Of a stretch of DNA of 64,000 nucleotides, positions 37,822 to 47,208 are shown one piece after another. Positions within the stretch are counted from its first letter, which is position 1; each line of letters opens with the position of its first letter. The stretch lies in the NCBI RefSeq assembly GCF_036924645.1, contig NZ_JAZHRX010000001.1, forward strand, positions 3,437,501-3,501,500, given 5' to 3'. The position numbers and the translations under genes are program-made. This DNA comes from Bradyrhizobium sp. AZCC 2176 (lineage in GTDB: Bacteria; Pseudomonadota; Alphaproteobacteria; Rhizobiales; Xanthobacteraceae). Below the pieces are notes generated by a model, which worked only from the letters and a program-made list of their open reading frames with translations, ran no database searches and was not told where the DNA came from.

Positions 37822-38874
37822 TCAGGCCCCCAGCCAGCGGCAGAGTCGGGGGGAGGCGAGCTGCCGGACGGCCAGCAGCGCGGCCGTGGAGAGGAGGACA
37901 GTCAAGCCGCAACAAACGGCAAAGCCGGCGATGCCGCCGAGCTGGCGCAGCGCGGTGTGATCGCGCAGCGCCATGACGATGAAGATGTGCCAGAGATATA
38001 TGAAATAGCTGCCCGAGCCGAACCATCCAAGCGGCGGCGATCTCGGCTGGATGGCGAACAGTGAGACGCAGAACAGGGCGGCATAGAGGAAGAAGGCGGT
38101 CGAATCGTAGGTGGCGGCATCGCCAAGGCCGAGAATGCGCACGGCGGCATAGACCATGTAGGCCGCCAGCATGGCGCCAATGAGCGCGCGGTGCATGCCC
38201 TGGTCCCGCAGGTCTGCGAACATCGCGGTCAGCGCGCCGAGTGCGACGAAGGAGAACCAGAATGGAATGTCGCGCATGCGGACTTCGTCGAGCAATCCGT
38301 CCGAGGCGCCGAGCCGGGACATGGCCGGGTCGAGATAGCTGCCTGCAAGCAGGCCGCATCCGATCGAGAGGATCAAGAGCGCCGCGATCCGTTTGCTTGA
38401 AGCCGGTTGTCCGGCGCCGCTAATCGCAAAGACGAGCCATAGGCCGAGCATGCAGCAGACATAGACGAAGACGTAGTAGTAGACGAAGACGTATCCGAGG
38501 GCAAACCGGGCGAGCGCCGTGCCGATGCGATGGTCCATCGCCGGATTGTGCAGGGCCATGTAGGCATAGGCGGCGGCGAACGCGATCGCGTAGGGGATCA
38601 CAGCCGCCTTCAACCGCTTTGCGAGCGGCACGCGGCCGGAAAGTGCGGTCAGATATCCCGATACGAACAGGAAGACCGGCACGCAGGGCCGCAGCGCCGC
38701 GTCGAGGGATTTTGCCCAGACAGCATCGAGCGGCTGCGGCAGCGAATGGATTCCGATCACCATCAGGATGGCGATGCCGCGCATGGCGTCGACGACGCCG
38801 TCGCGGCTCTGAGCCGGCGCGTGCGCGATGCTCAGGGATCGCGGGTTTGCCGCTATGCGCTCCATGACCGTCAT
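37822..38874 (-). CDS. Acyltransferase 3 family membrane protein (copy 1)
   Basis: A 350-residue protein with about ten transmembrane helices. The N-terminal motif VVDAMRGIAILMVIGIHSLP carries the conserved R and catalytic-type histidine of the acyltransferase-3 family, and CVPVFLFVSGYLTA and GSYFIYLWHIFIV are further family blocks. Such proteins O-acetylate sugars, as GumF and GumG do in xanthan. The start overlaps the upstream acyltransferase stop as ATGA, so the two are translated together. The exact acyl group and sugar are unknown. Confidence 0.88.
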   Translation of the reverse strand: MTVMERIAANPRSLSIAHAPAQSRDGVVDAMRGIAILMVIGIHSLPQPLDAVWAKSLDAALRPCVPVFLFVSGYLTALSGRVPLAKRLKAAVIPYAIAFAAAYAYMALHNPAMDHRIGTALARFALGYVFVYYYVFVYVCCMLGLWLVFAISGAGQPASSKRIAALLILSIGCGLLAGSYLDPAMSRLGASDGLLDEVRMRDIPFWFSFVALGALTAMFADLRDQGMHRALIGAMLAAYMVYAAVRILGLGDAATYDSTAFFLYAALFCVSLFAIQPRSPPLGWFGSGSYFIYLWHIFIVMALRDHTALRQLGGIAGFAVCCGLTVLLSTAALLAVRQLASPRLCRWLGA

Positions 38875-39980
38875 GATGTGCGCTCCTGCTGAGAAATCGC
38901 GGGAGACGGCGCGGGCCTGATGGCGCGGCGGTCGTAGGCCTCGGTCAGATATCGCCGCAGCGGCGTTTCGAATGTGCGCAGCGACACGACGCTTGCGAAT
39001 GCAAGAACGACGATCGCCACCGGCGCAAGAATCAGCCGCTCATGCGGCGACAGGGAGAGTAACCGCGATCCGAAGGTGATGATGACGGTCGCAACCGGAA
39101 TATGCAGCATGTAGCAGGAATAGGTCAGCGGCGACCAGCGATCGAAGCGGAGCCGCGACAGCAGCGTCTCGGTCCCCGCGCAGTCTGCCTGAACGGCAAG
39201 CATTGCGATGGCGTAGATCGCGATCAGGGCAGTCATCGTTGGCAGCCAGGAGCCGAGTGCGATGAACGCCGCCAGCGATGCAGCCAGCGCGCCGGGAAGC
39301 GCCGGCCAGTGCGCGATCCGGCCGCGAAACAGATAACAGACCATGCCGAGGTTGAAGGCAGGCAGCGCCCTGAAGGCGCCGCCCTGATTGATCCAGTCAG
39401 CCCATGGCGTTGTTCCCGCTGTCCAGGCCCATAGCGAGTTGGCGAGTGCGGCGACGACCACGAGCGCAACGACCGCTTCCTTGCGACGTTGCGCGATCAG
39501 GGCGACGAGCGGGAAAAGCAGATAGCAGAACATCTCCGCCGACAGCGACCAGCTCGGAAAGTTGAAGGTCAGGCGCTCGCCTATGAAGGCGTGGAGCAGC
39601 AGGAACTGGGCAGGCAGGTCGGAAAGCGGGTAGCGGGCGGGATTGTCGGTCCGGGCAGCGCCGAAATGCAGCGCACCGGCAAGCGCCAGATAGAAGGCGA
39701 GCGTGGCGAGATGCAGCGGATAGATGCGGGCGATCCGGCGCCAGAGGAACCGGCCGATCGATGCGGCCTCATCGACGCGGCCGAAATATTGACGGGCGAT
39801 GACGAAGCCGGAGATCACAAAGAACAGATCGACGAACAGGTTGAAGTGCCAGGTGTGCGCGACCATGAAGCGGCCGACAGGAATGTCCTTGAAGTAATCG
39901 GAATAGTGAAGGATCACCACGGCGCCGGCTGCAACGATGCGCAACCCGTCCTGATGCCTTGTGGTGCTGGTGTCATGCAA
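38871..39980 (-). CDS. Acyltransferase 3 family membrane protein (copy 2)
   Basis: About 369 residues if started at the TTG at 39980; the frame is open further to 40091 through the end of the glycosyltransferase gene, and no ATG lies near the conserved N-terminus, so the start is uncertain. Family motifs are HQDGLRIVAAGAVVILHYSD (R and catalytic-type H), LFVDLFFVISGFVIARQYF, ARIYPLHLATL, FPSWSLSAEMFCYLLFPL and YSCYMLHIPVA. It shares the fold but little sequence with copy 1. Probably O-acylates a second position of the exopolysaccharide. Confidence 0.82.
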   Translation of the reverse strand: MHDTSTTRHQDGLRIVAAGAVVILHYSDYFKDIPVGRFMVAHTWHFNLFVDLFFVISGFVIARQYFGRVDEAASIGRFLWRRIARIYPLHLATLAFYLALAGALHFGAARTDNPARYPLSDLPAQFLLLHAFIGERLTFNFPSWSLSAEMFCYLLFPLVALIAQRRKEAVVALVVVAALANSLWAWTAGTTPWADWINQGGAFRALPAFNLGMVCYLFRGRIAHWPALPGALAASLAAFIALGSWLPTMTALIAIYAIAMLAVQADCAGTETLLSRLRFDRWSPLTYSCYMLHIPVATVIITFGSRLLSLSPHERLILAPVAIVVLAFASVVSLRTFETPLRRYLTEAYDRRAIRPAPSPAISQQERTS

Positions 39981-40024
39981 GGCTGCGGTACTCCGGACCC
40001 GAAATTCCTCTGGAAGGGCTGTTA

Positions 40025-41059
40025 TCAGGCGGCCAGCCGGGCGATCAGGCTGATGACCGCATCGCGGTCGCTGCGGGCCAGATCGTTCCATCGCGCCAGA
40101 TTCCGCACCGCCTGCGCTACGTACCGGGCGCGCCAGTCCTCGTTCGATAGCGCGGCGGCGATCCGCGCAGCGGCCGAGGCGGGATCGGCGGTGTTGATAT
40201 GGATACCGGACTCGCCAAGCACCTCGCGAAAGATGGCCGCATCGGGAGCGATGATCGGCAGGCCGGCGTATTGCGCTTCCAGCAGCGGCAACCCCAGGCC
40301 TTCGTCATGGGACGTGCAGACGAACAGATCGGCGGCATCAAGCAATTGATTGACCCGGTCGGCGGACTGATATCCATGCAGCGTAACGCCCGGTTGCCCC
40401 TCAAGCGCGTGCCAGTCGTTACCCCAGCCCGGCCTTCCGACGATATCGAGCGTTGCATCCGGAAATTCCTGTGCGCGCAAGGCGTCGAGGATTTTCGCCG
40501 CCGCTGTGAAATTCTTGCGCGGCTCTACCGTGCCCAGCGCGATCAGCCGAAGCGGTTGGGGCCGCGCGCTGCGCTCGCCGCGTTGCCCGGGGTCGAGGCC
40601 AAACACGTTGCGGACCGAAGGCCGATAGAGCGTCACCTCGGCATCGGACCGGCAATGCGCGGCAAGTCTGCGCCGCGTGTCGCCGGAATTCGCCAGAAAG
40701 CGCGGGTAGTGGCGCAACGCGAACTTGAACGGCCCGGCCATATAGAGCCGCGCCCGCATATTGAGCTCGGCGCGCCGCGTGATCAGGAAATCATCATGGA
40801 TATAGGGCAGCACCCGCGATGCAAACGGCCGCAGCAGCGGACTGGGGGGAAAGCCGGGACATAGCAGGATGGAGGACGAAGCGGCGAGCCGCATCGGCAA
40901 TCCCAGGGTTTGCGTCGTCAGCATCTGGCGAAGACCCTTCGCCCTCACAGGCACGACATCGAGCGGCGCCAGCGCGGCCTCGGAGAACAGCTCCAGCGTG
41001 ATGCGCTCGAGACCGGTGACGTGACGTCCGAGATGGGTGTTGTCGACATAGATAGTCAT
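40025..41059 (-). CDS. Glycosyltransferase family 4 protein
   Basis: A 344-residue GT-B enzyme starting MTIYVDNTHLGRHVTGLERI, with the N-terminal acceptor loop HVTGLERITLEL, VLPYIHDDFLI, LIALGTVEPRKNFTAAAKIL, and the C-terminal E-x7-E block in SHDEGLGLPLLEAQYAGLPI. The HVTGLERI start is seen in mannosyltransferase-like GT4 enzymes. It lies between the polymerase and acyltransferase genes on the same strand. Donor unknown; GDP-mannose is plausible because the locus encodes its synthesis. Confidence 0.88.
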   Translation of the reverse strand: MTIYVDNTHLGRHVTGLERITLELFSEAALAPLDVVPVRAKGLRQMLTTQTLGLPMRLAASSSILLCPGFPPSPLLRPFASRVLPYIHDDFLITRRAELNMRARLYMAGPFKFALRHYPRFLANSGDTRRRLAAHCRSDAEVTLYRPSVRNVFGLDPGQRGERSARPQPLRLIALGTVEPRKNFTAAAKILDALRAQEFPDATLDIVGRPGWGNDWHALEGQPGVTLHGYQSADRVNQLLDAADLFVCTSHDEGLGLPLLEAQYAGLPIIAPDAAIFREVLGESGIHINTADPASAAARIAAALSNEDWRARYVAQAVRNLARWNDLARSDRDAVISLIARLAA

Positions 41060-41077
41060 GCGAAAGGGAATCCCGAG

Positions 41078-42478
41078 TTATGCCGGAACGGACCGGTAGC
41101 TGATGGGTGTGCGGACTTGCGCGGGCGCGCTAACGCGCCGCGGCTCGCGCGGCAGCAGGACCGCTATGAGGATCACGAACTGCGTCAGCTGAATGTTCTT
41201 CGACGAGAAGCTCACCGAGCTGGCGGCGATGATGACGATCAGCAGCACGATGGCCCATACCGCCCGGTTCGAGCGGCGCACCAATTCGACGAAGAAGCAG
41301 ACCAGTCCGATCGTCAGCAGGATGGTGTGGACGAGGCCGAATTGGACGACGGACGAAATCCAGAAGTTTTCGATGCCGTAGTTGAGGCCGAGCTGCGACT
41401 GCAGCGCATTCACCCGAACCGGATTGGGGCCGAGGATCAGTTCATGCCAGTCGAAGTGCGAGAGCAGGCTGAAAGTGGCGAAGCGCGCCAACGTGCTGCC
41501 CTTGTCGGAAGAGAAGCGCAGCAGCATCTTGTCGAAAATGCCGAGGTCGAGCGCGGCGAATATGACGGCGCCCGCGGCAAACAGCACACAGATCGCGAGA
41601 ATGGCCGCGGGAAGCGGCGTTCGCTTTCCCCGCATCAGGCGAAACGCTTCAAAGCTCCCGGCCAGCCCGATCATCGCCAGCACCGTGACCAGCGACGTTC
41701 GGCCGCCAAAGGCCATCAGCGATCCGAGGCAGAATGCGATCAGTGGCAGCCGCACCAGGACTGGTGGACAGATCGCCGGACGAAGCACCAGCGCCAGCAC
41801 ATAGGCGCCGACGATGCCGGATGCCGTGAGCGGGTGGCCCAGCAGCGCCGCGGAGCGCCACTCTCCCATCACCACGACGTCACCGAGCGTCAACGGGATC
41901 AGCCGATGCCCGGAGAAATACTCATAGTAGCCGAGCACGACGTTCAGCAGGATCGTGAAGTGTATGGCCCAGGCCAGCGGGCGTTTCTGCGCTGATGATA
42001 GCTGCCACATCACCATCGCAATCAGGATCGGCAGCAGGAACGTGTCGATGATCACGGTGAATGGACGTTCGAGCACCACCACCTGGATCAGCAGAAACAG
42101 CCAGCAGAGCAGATAGGCCAGCAGCAGCTTCGATTCGGAAAACACCCGGTTGATCTCGCCAACCGGGCCGCGGCTGCGCAGCAACAGGAGACCGAATCCC
42201 AGCAACGTGAAATAGGTTGCCGGGTGAAGTTTTTCGTAAAAATTACCGCCCGCCGTCATATAGTGGATTTTCCAGTTGGTCAGGACGGACGACGAGAGCG
42301 TGAATGTTGCGATGACGGCCAGCAGCATCAAACCGGTCGCGACCCGTTCGATGAACGCGTCGGCATTCGCGATGCGCCCATGCGCATGGGAAGCCGGCCG
42401 TAGTGCCGGCGACACAAGGGGACGACGGCGCACCTGCGTGGCGCCGGCCGGTCCGTTCAATGGTCCGCGCATTCTCAC
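41078..42478 (-). CDS. Wzy/VpsF-like polysaccharide polymerase
   Basis: A 466-residue membrane protein with about 11-12 helices and a large periplasmic loop (around HFDWHELILGPNPVRVNALQ), as in Wzy/O-antigen-ligase-like proteins. It resembles the VpsF family. The GTG at 42478 overlaps the autokinase stop as GTGA; an ATG two codons later (42472) is an alternative. Motif-like features are LGHPLTASGIVGAYVLALVL and MAFGGRTSLVTVL. It should join flipped repeat units into the polymer. Confidence 0.87.
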   Translation of the reverse strand: MRMRGPLNGPAGATQVRRRPLVSPALRPASHAHGRIANADAFIERVATGLMLLAVIATFTLSSSVLTNWKIHYMTAGGNFYEKLHPATYFTLLGFGLLLLRSRGPVGEINRVFSESKLLLAYLLCWLFLLIQVVVLERPFTVIIDTFLLPILIAMVMWQLSSAQKRPLAWAIHFTILLNVVLGYYEYFSGHRLIPLTLGDVVVMGEWRSAALLGHPLTASGIVGAYVLALVLRPAICPPVLVRLPLIAFCLGSLMAFGGRTSLVTVLAMIGLAGSFEAFRLMRGKRTPLPAAILAICVLFAAGAVIFAALDLGIFDKMLLRFSSDKGSTLARFATFSLLSHFDWHELILGPNPVRVNALQSQLGLNYGIENFWISSVVQFGLVHTILLTIGLVCFFVELVRRSNRAVWAIVLLIVIIAASSVSFSSKNIQLTQFVILIAVLLPREPRRVSAPAQVRTPISYRSVPA

Positions 42479-44787
42479 CGCGCCACTCCGGCATGGAGGC
42501 TCGCGGCGCCATACGGCTTCAGATAGGCCGAGCTGCGGTAATAGTCGTAGAACTGCAGGCGGCTGAGATCGACGCGGGTCAACACCGTGCCCATGATTCG
42601 GTCGCTCACTGGGGACAGCAGGTCCATGGCATGGGACAGCACTTCGCCGGGGGTCTGGTCCCAGGCCAGCGCCAGAATGATGCGATCGGCCAGTTCGGCG
42701 AGCGCGCGGCCGTCGACCAGCGGCACCAGCGGCGGCGAGTCGATCACGATCAGTTCGTAACGGTGACGGAAATGATCGAGAACGTCGACGATCCGGTCGG
42801 AGAACATCAACTCGGTGATGTATTCGACCTCCTTGATCCTGGTCGACGGCAGAATTGAGAGCCCGGTGCTGGGATCAACCAGAATGGCGTGTTCCGGTGC
42901 GGTCTGGCCGATCGCGACTTCCAGCAGGCCGGCATCGGCGCGTGGGCATAGCGAGCGCGTCACCTGCGGATTGCGGAGGTCGCCATCGATGAGAAGCGTC
43001 CGGATGCCAAGCATCGCCAGCGATTGCGCAAGATTGATGGAGAGCGTGGTCTTGCCCTCGCTGTCGAGCGCGGAGGTGACCTGTACGACTTTCACCGGCT
43101 GCGATCGCATCGTCCGTTGCAGCGCGAGGCGAACGGCACGGATCGCTTCCGCGAAAAACGTGCCGGGTTCGTCGATCGCGTAGCGCGTCAAAGGCGGCTG
43201 CAGCGGCGCCGGCAGAAGTCTGGCGGTCTTCGGATCATAGCGGCCGAGTTCGTTGCGCCCGCGCCGGGCGAGGCGGGCGAGTTCGCGCGCGCCGACCAAC
43301 GGAACTGCGGCCAGCGCCGGTACGCCCGAAATGGCTTCAGCCTGTTCGAGCGTCTTGATGCGGCCGTCGAGATAGTCGGTGAGGAATGCCAGCACGCTGC
43401 CCGCGCCGAGGCCGAGCATCACGGCAAGGCCCAGGATCAGCATCGTCTTGGGCGATGACGGCCTGATCGGAATGCTGGCCTTGGTGACGATCCGGGAATC
43501 CGGCATCTCCAGGCTCTCTTGTGCCGTCGTTTCCTTGGAGCGCGCCAGATAGGATTCATACTGCGTGCGGTTGGCTTCGGCCTCGCGCTGCAGTTCGCGC
43601 AGGCGCACCTGCGCTTGCCCTGAGGAGGTGGACACGCCCTGGAGCTGGTCGAGGCTCTGCTGCAGCGACGCCTCGCGGGAGCGCGACACGTCGTAATCGT
43701 GCTTGGTGCTGTCCAGTATCCGCCGGATTTCCTCGTTGATCAGCCTTTGGGTATCGCGCCGCTGCGCCCGCACATTGGCGACGAGGGGATGGCGCGCGCC
43801 GTATTTGCTGGACAGGTCGGCTTCGTTCTTGGCGATGTCGGCATACTGGGTGCGCAGCTTGGTGATCATTTCCGAGGAAATGGCGGCGTTGATGCCGCCG
43901 GGATCGCCGCCGGATTTCGCGATGTCCTGGATCTGCTCATACTTGGCTCGCGCCTCCGCCGTTTGCACGCGCGCGGCAATCAGCTTGTTGTTGAGGTCGG
44001 TGATCTGCTGGTCGTTGAGCGTGACGCCTTGCGACACCATCAAATTGTTGGCGGATCGATAATCCTCGACCGCCTTTTCGGAGGCGACGACCCTCGACTT
44101 CAACTCGTCGATCTGGCCGTTGAGCCAAGTGGCGGCGATGCGCGTCGCTTCGTTTTTGGCGCGAACCTGCTCCTCGAAATACGCGTCTGCAATCGCGTTG
44201 GCGATGGTTGCGGCCTTCTGCGGCGATTCCGAACTGACGGCGATGTCAACGAGGAAGGTGGTGCCCTGCCGCGTCACCTTCATCCGTTTCTGCAGGATCT
44301 CCACCGATCGCGCTCGCGCCGCGTCCTCGGGGCTCGCGCCGTCGCTTGGCCCGCTGCTGCTGAACAGCCGCTTGATCGGATCGAGCAGGCCGGGCTTCGG
44401 CGTGAATTCTTCGTCTTCCATCAGCTTGAGCTTGCCGACCACGCGCAGCAGGATCGCACCCGACTGGATCAACAGCGTCTGGCTTTCGATGGTTGCATCA
44501 TCGGTGCCGAAGTTCGACAGCACGGACTGGTTGGTTTCGACGACATTGGCGCGGCGCGGATCGACCAGCACGGTGGACGTCGCCGTATATAGAGTGGTCG
44601 CGAACATCAAATAGGTCAGCGCCAGCCCGAGCAGCGCCAAGGTCGGCAGCGCCACCATCTTGTAGCGACGGCGCAGGATGCGGCCCATCTCGCGCAGATC
44701 GACGGTCGGATACTGCCAGCTTTCCGCGGGGCGGGCGGCAGGCTCGTCGGGGATCACATAGGGCAGGTCAGAATTGCGCTGTAACAT
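42475..44787 (-). CDS. Wzc-like polysaccharide co-polymerase and BY-kinase
   Basis: A 770-residue protein with an N-terminal Wzz-type chain-length domain flanked by membrane helices (about residues 45-66 and 450-475), a long periplasmic coiled coil, and a C-terminal tyrosine kinase. The kinase has Walker A TSALDSEGKTTLSINL, Walker A' TLLIDGDLRNP and Walker B YELIVIDSPPL. The C-terminus has a tyrosine cluster (LQFYDYYRSSAYLKPYG, five tyrosines) for autophosphorylation. It controls polymer length and export together with the Wza-like protein. Its start overlaps the outer-membrane protein gene by 20 bases. Confidence 0.93.
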   Translation of the reverse strand: MLQRNSDLPYVIPDEPAARPAESWQYPTVDLREMGRILRRRYKMVALPTLALLGLALTYLMFATTLYTATSTVLVDPRRANVVETNQSVLSNFGTDDATIESQTLLIQSGAILLRVVGKLKLMEDEEFTPKPGLLDPIKRLFSSSGPSDGASPEDAARARSVEILQKRMKVTRQGTTFLVDIAVSSESPQKAATIANAIADAYFEEQVRAKNEATRIAATWLNGQIDELKSRVVASEKAVEDYRSANNLMVSQGVTLNDQQITDLNNKLIAARVQTAEARAKYEQIQDIAKSGGDPGGINAAISSEMITKLRTQYADIAKNEADLSSKYGARHPLVANVRAQRRDTQRLINEEIRRILDSTKHDYDVSRSREASLQQSLDQLQGVSTSSGQAQVRLRELQREAEANRTQYESYLARSKETTAQESLEMPDSRIVTKASIPIRPSSPKTMLILGLAVMLGLGAGSVLAFLTDYLDGRIKTLEQAEAISGVPALAAVPLVGARELARLARRGRNELGRYDPKTARLLPAPLQPPLTRYAIDEPGTFFAEAIRAVRLALQRTMRSQPVKVVQVTSALDSEGKTTLSINLAQSLAMLGIRTLLIDGDLRNPQVTRSLCPRADAGLLEVAIGQTAPEHAILVDPSTGLSILPSTRIKEVEYITELMFSDRIVDVLDHFRHRYELIVIDSPPLVPLVDGRALAELADRIILALAWDQTPGEVLSHAMDLLSPVSDRIMGTVLTRVDLSRLQFYDYYRSSAYLKPYGAASLHAGVAR

Positions 44788-46195
44788 TCATTCCTACCAG
44801 GTGTTTGTCGAAGGTGAAGACGGGAATGTCGCTGTCGCGCTTGGTGTAGCGGTAGTAGGCCGAAACCGCGGCAAAGCGGTTGACGAGGTATTTGACGCGG
44901 GTGTCTGACGTGAGCACGTTGTCCCTGCGGAGCTGGCCGAAGAACTTGTCGTTCTCGTAACCGCCCGCGAGCGACACGATGATGTTGCGCCGAAGTTCGT
45001 AGTCGAGGCCGACTTGAACTGCATTGGCAAGCACGCCGGTGGCGCTGGTGTCGGTGGTCTGCGTCACGAGCTGCTCGGCATTGAAATGCACGTCGAGCAG
45101 GCGCGTCGGCCGCCATGTCAGCCGCGCGCGGTAGGAAGGACCCTCGATGTTGCCGATCGACGGATCGTCGAAACGCTGCTGGACATAGCCGGCGCCGAAC
45201 TCGCCGGTCACCAGATTGCCGAAGCCGACCGTGATGCCGGACAGGGCGCGATACCCCTGCGAGTCCAGCGTGTGGCCCGGCGTTCCCCTGATGTCGCGCT
45301 GATTGCCTTCCACGCCGCCGAACCAGCCGAGGGTGGAAGAGATCGCATAGTCGATCCGGCTGTGCAGCGCGTAGACCTGTCCGTCGCGGGCGTCCTGGTT
45401 GATGACGGTGCCGTCCTGCGCGCGCGTCGATCCGTAGTCGTAGGAATCGGTACGGAAGCCGACCGAGGTCGTCAGCCGGTTGAATTCCTTGCGCAGCGTG
45501 ACGTCGCCGGACATCAGGTTGTATGGCGTCGGCGATATGGCGTTGGCGGGGGAAGTGAGCGTGCCGACACCTTCGTTCAGATGCGCGATCTGAAAGCTGC
45601 CCAGCAGTACCGTGTCGTTCGTGATGTCCAGCCAGCCATTGCCCTTCAGGCTGGCATTGGTCTGGTTCAGGCTCGAAAACTGGCTATAGGCCGTCGACTG
45701 CGCATCCAGCTTCAGGTCCAGACCGTGTCGCCCCCATAGCGAGTGCGCGCGAAGCGTCGGCTCAATCACCGCCGCTATATCGGAACGCTGCGCGGTGCCC
45801 GACGCGAAGACGTTGCTGTCGTAAAAAGTGCCGGCGGTCAGCGACGGGTTGAACATCCAGGAGCCGGAGCGAATGCCGATGGGCTCGTAGCCAGGCTGCT
45901 GTCGCTTCTTCACCGGCATGTCCTCGGGCGGGATTTCTTCGCGATTGTCCGGATCGGTCCTGTCCGGCAGCGACGACGGCTCAAAGATTTTCTGTGCGTT
46001 CCAGGGCGAAGCGAATTCTCCGTTGGTCCACGGGATCGCCTGGGCATGCGCCGACGATCCAAGACCCAGCAGGATTGCAGCAGCCGGCGCCGGCAAGAGG
46101 TTGAAGCGGCGTCGGCCGGATACGCGTATCGAACGGAATCGTTCTCCGCTTGTTTCGGACGCATCCAACCCTGCCATTTCAAACTCAGATCCCAT
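44768..46195 (-). CDS. Outer-membrane beta-barrel protein of the polysaccharide locus
   Basis: A 475-residue protein. The start at 46195 (MGSEFEMAGLDASE) follows AAGGG; the frame is open to 46576 without further support. An N-terminal signal-like helix NLLPAPAAAILLGLGSSAHA ends at AHAQ. The mature part is made of alternating strands (for example GSWMFNPSLTAGTFYDSNVF, YRARLTWRPTRLLDVHFNAE and the last strand ending HLVGMNVTAQF with a terminal phenylalanine), as in BBP2_2-type barrel proteins. It probably helps polymer export. The 298 bases upstream hold no other gene. Confidence 0.85.
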   Translation of the reverse strand: MGSEFEMAGLDASETSGERFRSIRVSGRRRFNLLPAPAAAILLGLGSSAHAQAIPWTNGEFASPWNAQKIFEPSSLPDRTDPDNREEIPPEDMPVKKRQQPGYEPIGIRSGSWMFNPSLTAGTFYDSNVFASGTAQRSDIAAVIEPTLRAHSLWGRHGLDLKLDAQSTAYSQFSSLNQTNASLKGNGWLDITNDTVLLGSFQIAHLNEGVGTLTSPANAISPTPYNLMSGDVTLRKEFNRLTTSVGFRTDSYDYGSTRAQDGTVINQDARDGQVYALHSRIDYAISSTLGWFGGVEGNQRDIRGTPGHTLDSQGYRALSGITVGFGNLVTGEFGAGYVQQRFDDPSIGNIEGPSYRARLTWRPTRLLDVHFNAEQLVTQTTDTSATGVLANAVQVGLDYELRRNIIVSLAGGYENDKFFGQLRRDNVLTSDTRVKYLVNRFAAVSAYYRYTKRDSDIPVFTFDKHLVGMNVTAQF

Positions 46196-46493
46196 CACCC
46201 ATCCCTTGCGGGAACGCGAAGGCGGCGAACACTTGACGGGCGAAGCCCGTCGCTCAGAAAATGATCGTCGACTGCGCATTAGAAAGGCAGGCCTCATACT
46301 CGGTACGCGGGCGCAAGGTTTGATTGAGTTGTGAGATTGAAGTGATGCGCTCGCTTGCAACGCGCCTTGCCGGAAAAAGTTTTCCTCGCGCCGCAAAATA
46401 TTTCGCATTGCAAAACGCTCGATGTGACGACAACGCAACACACACGTCGTCATTCGCCCGCGAGCGGCATGCACTCCATCTGGTTCCGCGACG

Positions 46494-47081
46494 CTAGAAG
46501 TAGCGTTCCGGAATCCGAATGTTGTCGCCGGGGTAAACCGGAACAGGAGCATCGAGAGGCACGATCTCTTCAGCACCGGCGCCTGCCCGGCGCAGATAGA
46601 CCTTGTTCTCGTTGGCGCGATACGTGAATCCGCCGGCGCTTGCGACCGCGTCCAGGACCGTCAGCCCATTGCGGTACGGGTATTCGCCGCTCTTCTTGAC
46701 TTCGCCGAGAATGTAGTACGGACGATACTGCGCGATCTCGACGTTCACGCGCGGATCACGCACGATTCCCTTTGCAAGCGCGGATGCGATCGATTTCTCG
46801 AGTTGCCGCGTTGTGGCGCCGGCAGCCTTTATATGGCCCGCGAGTGGAATCGAAACCTTGCCGCCATTGTCGATTTCATACTCGCCGGTGATGTCGGGTT
46901 CGCCGTAGACCTTCAGCCTGATTCGGTCGTTCGGGCCAAGGATGTAACCTTCCGCGGACGATGCGGATGGCGGCGTTTGTGCTGAAGCATGAATCGAAAG
47001 ACCGGCACTGATGCCGGTGATCGCAAGGACGAAAAGAAGAAAGTGAAGCGTCGGGCCGGCGCTGGACGACCGTTGCTGCAT
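46494..47081 (-). CDS. Wza-like polysaccharide export protein (Poly_export/SLBB)
   Basis: A 195-residue protein starting MQQRSSSAGPTLHFLLF, a signal peptide ending at ASAQ. The start at 47081 follows GGAGATGC. The export domain reads YILGPNDRIRLKVYGEPDIT then GGKVSIPLAGHIKAAGATTR, and an SLBB domain follows (YYILGEVKKSGEYPYRNGLT, LDAVASAGGFTYRANE). It lacks the lipobox cysteine of Wza and is short, like ExoF/GumB-type proteins. It forms or caps the outer-membrane pore through which the polymer leaves. Confidence 0.92.
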   Translation of the reverse strand: MQQRSSSAGPTLHFLLFVLAITGISAGLSIHASAQTPPSASSAEGYILGPNDRIRLKVYGEPDITGEYEIDNGGKVSIPLAGHIKAAGATTRQLEKSIASALAKGIVRDPRVNVEIAQYRPYYILGEVKKSGEYPYRNGLTVLDAVASAGGFTYRANENKVYLRRAGAGAEEIVPLDAPVPVYPGDNIRIPERYF

Positions 47082-47208
47082 GGCTGCATCTCCATGAGTG
47101 CATGTACAGCCGCCGATCATAGAGAAGCAATCACGGCAAAAGAATGTGAGGTGTGAGTTCCGCGTGCCCAAGATGCGCGCAGGCTGGTCACAAGTCGTTG
47201 CACGCATG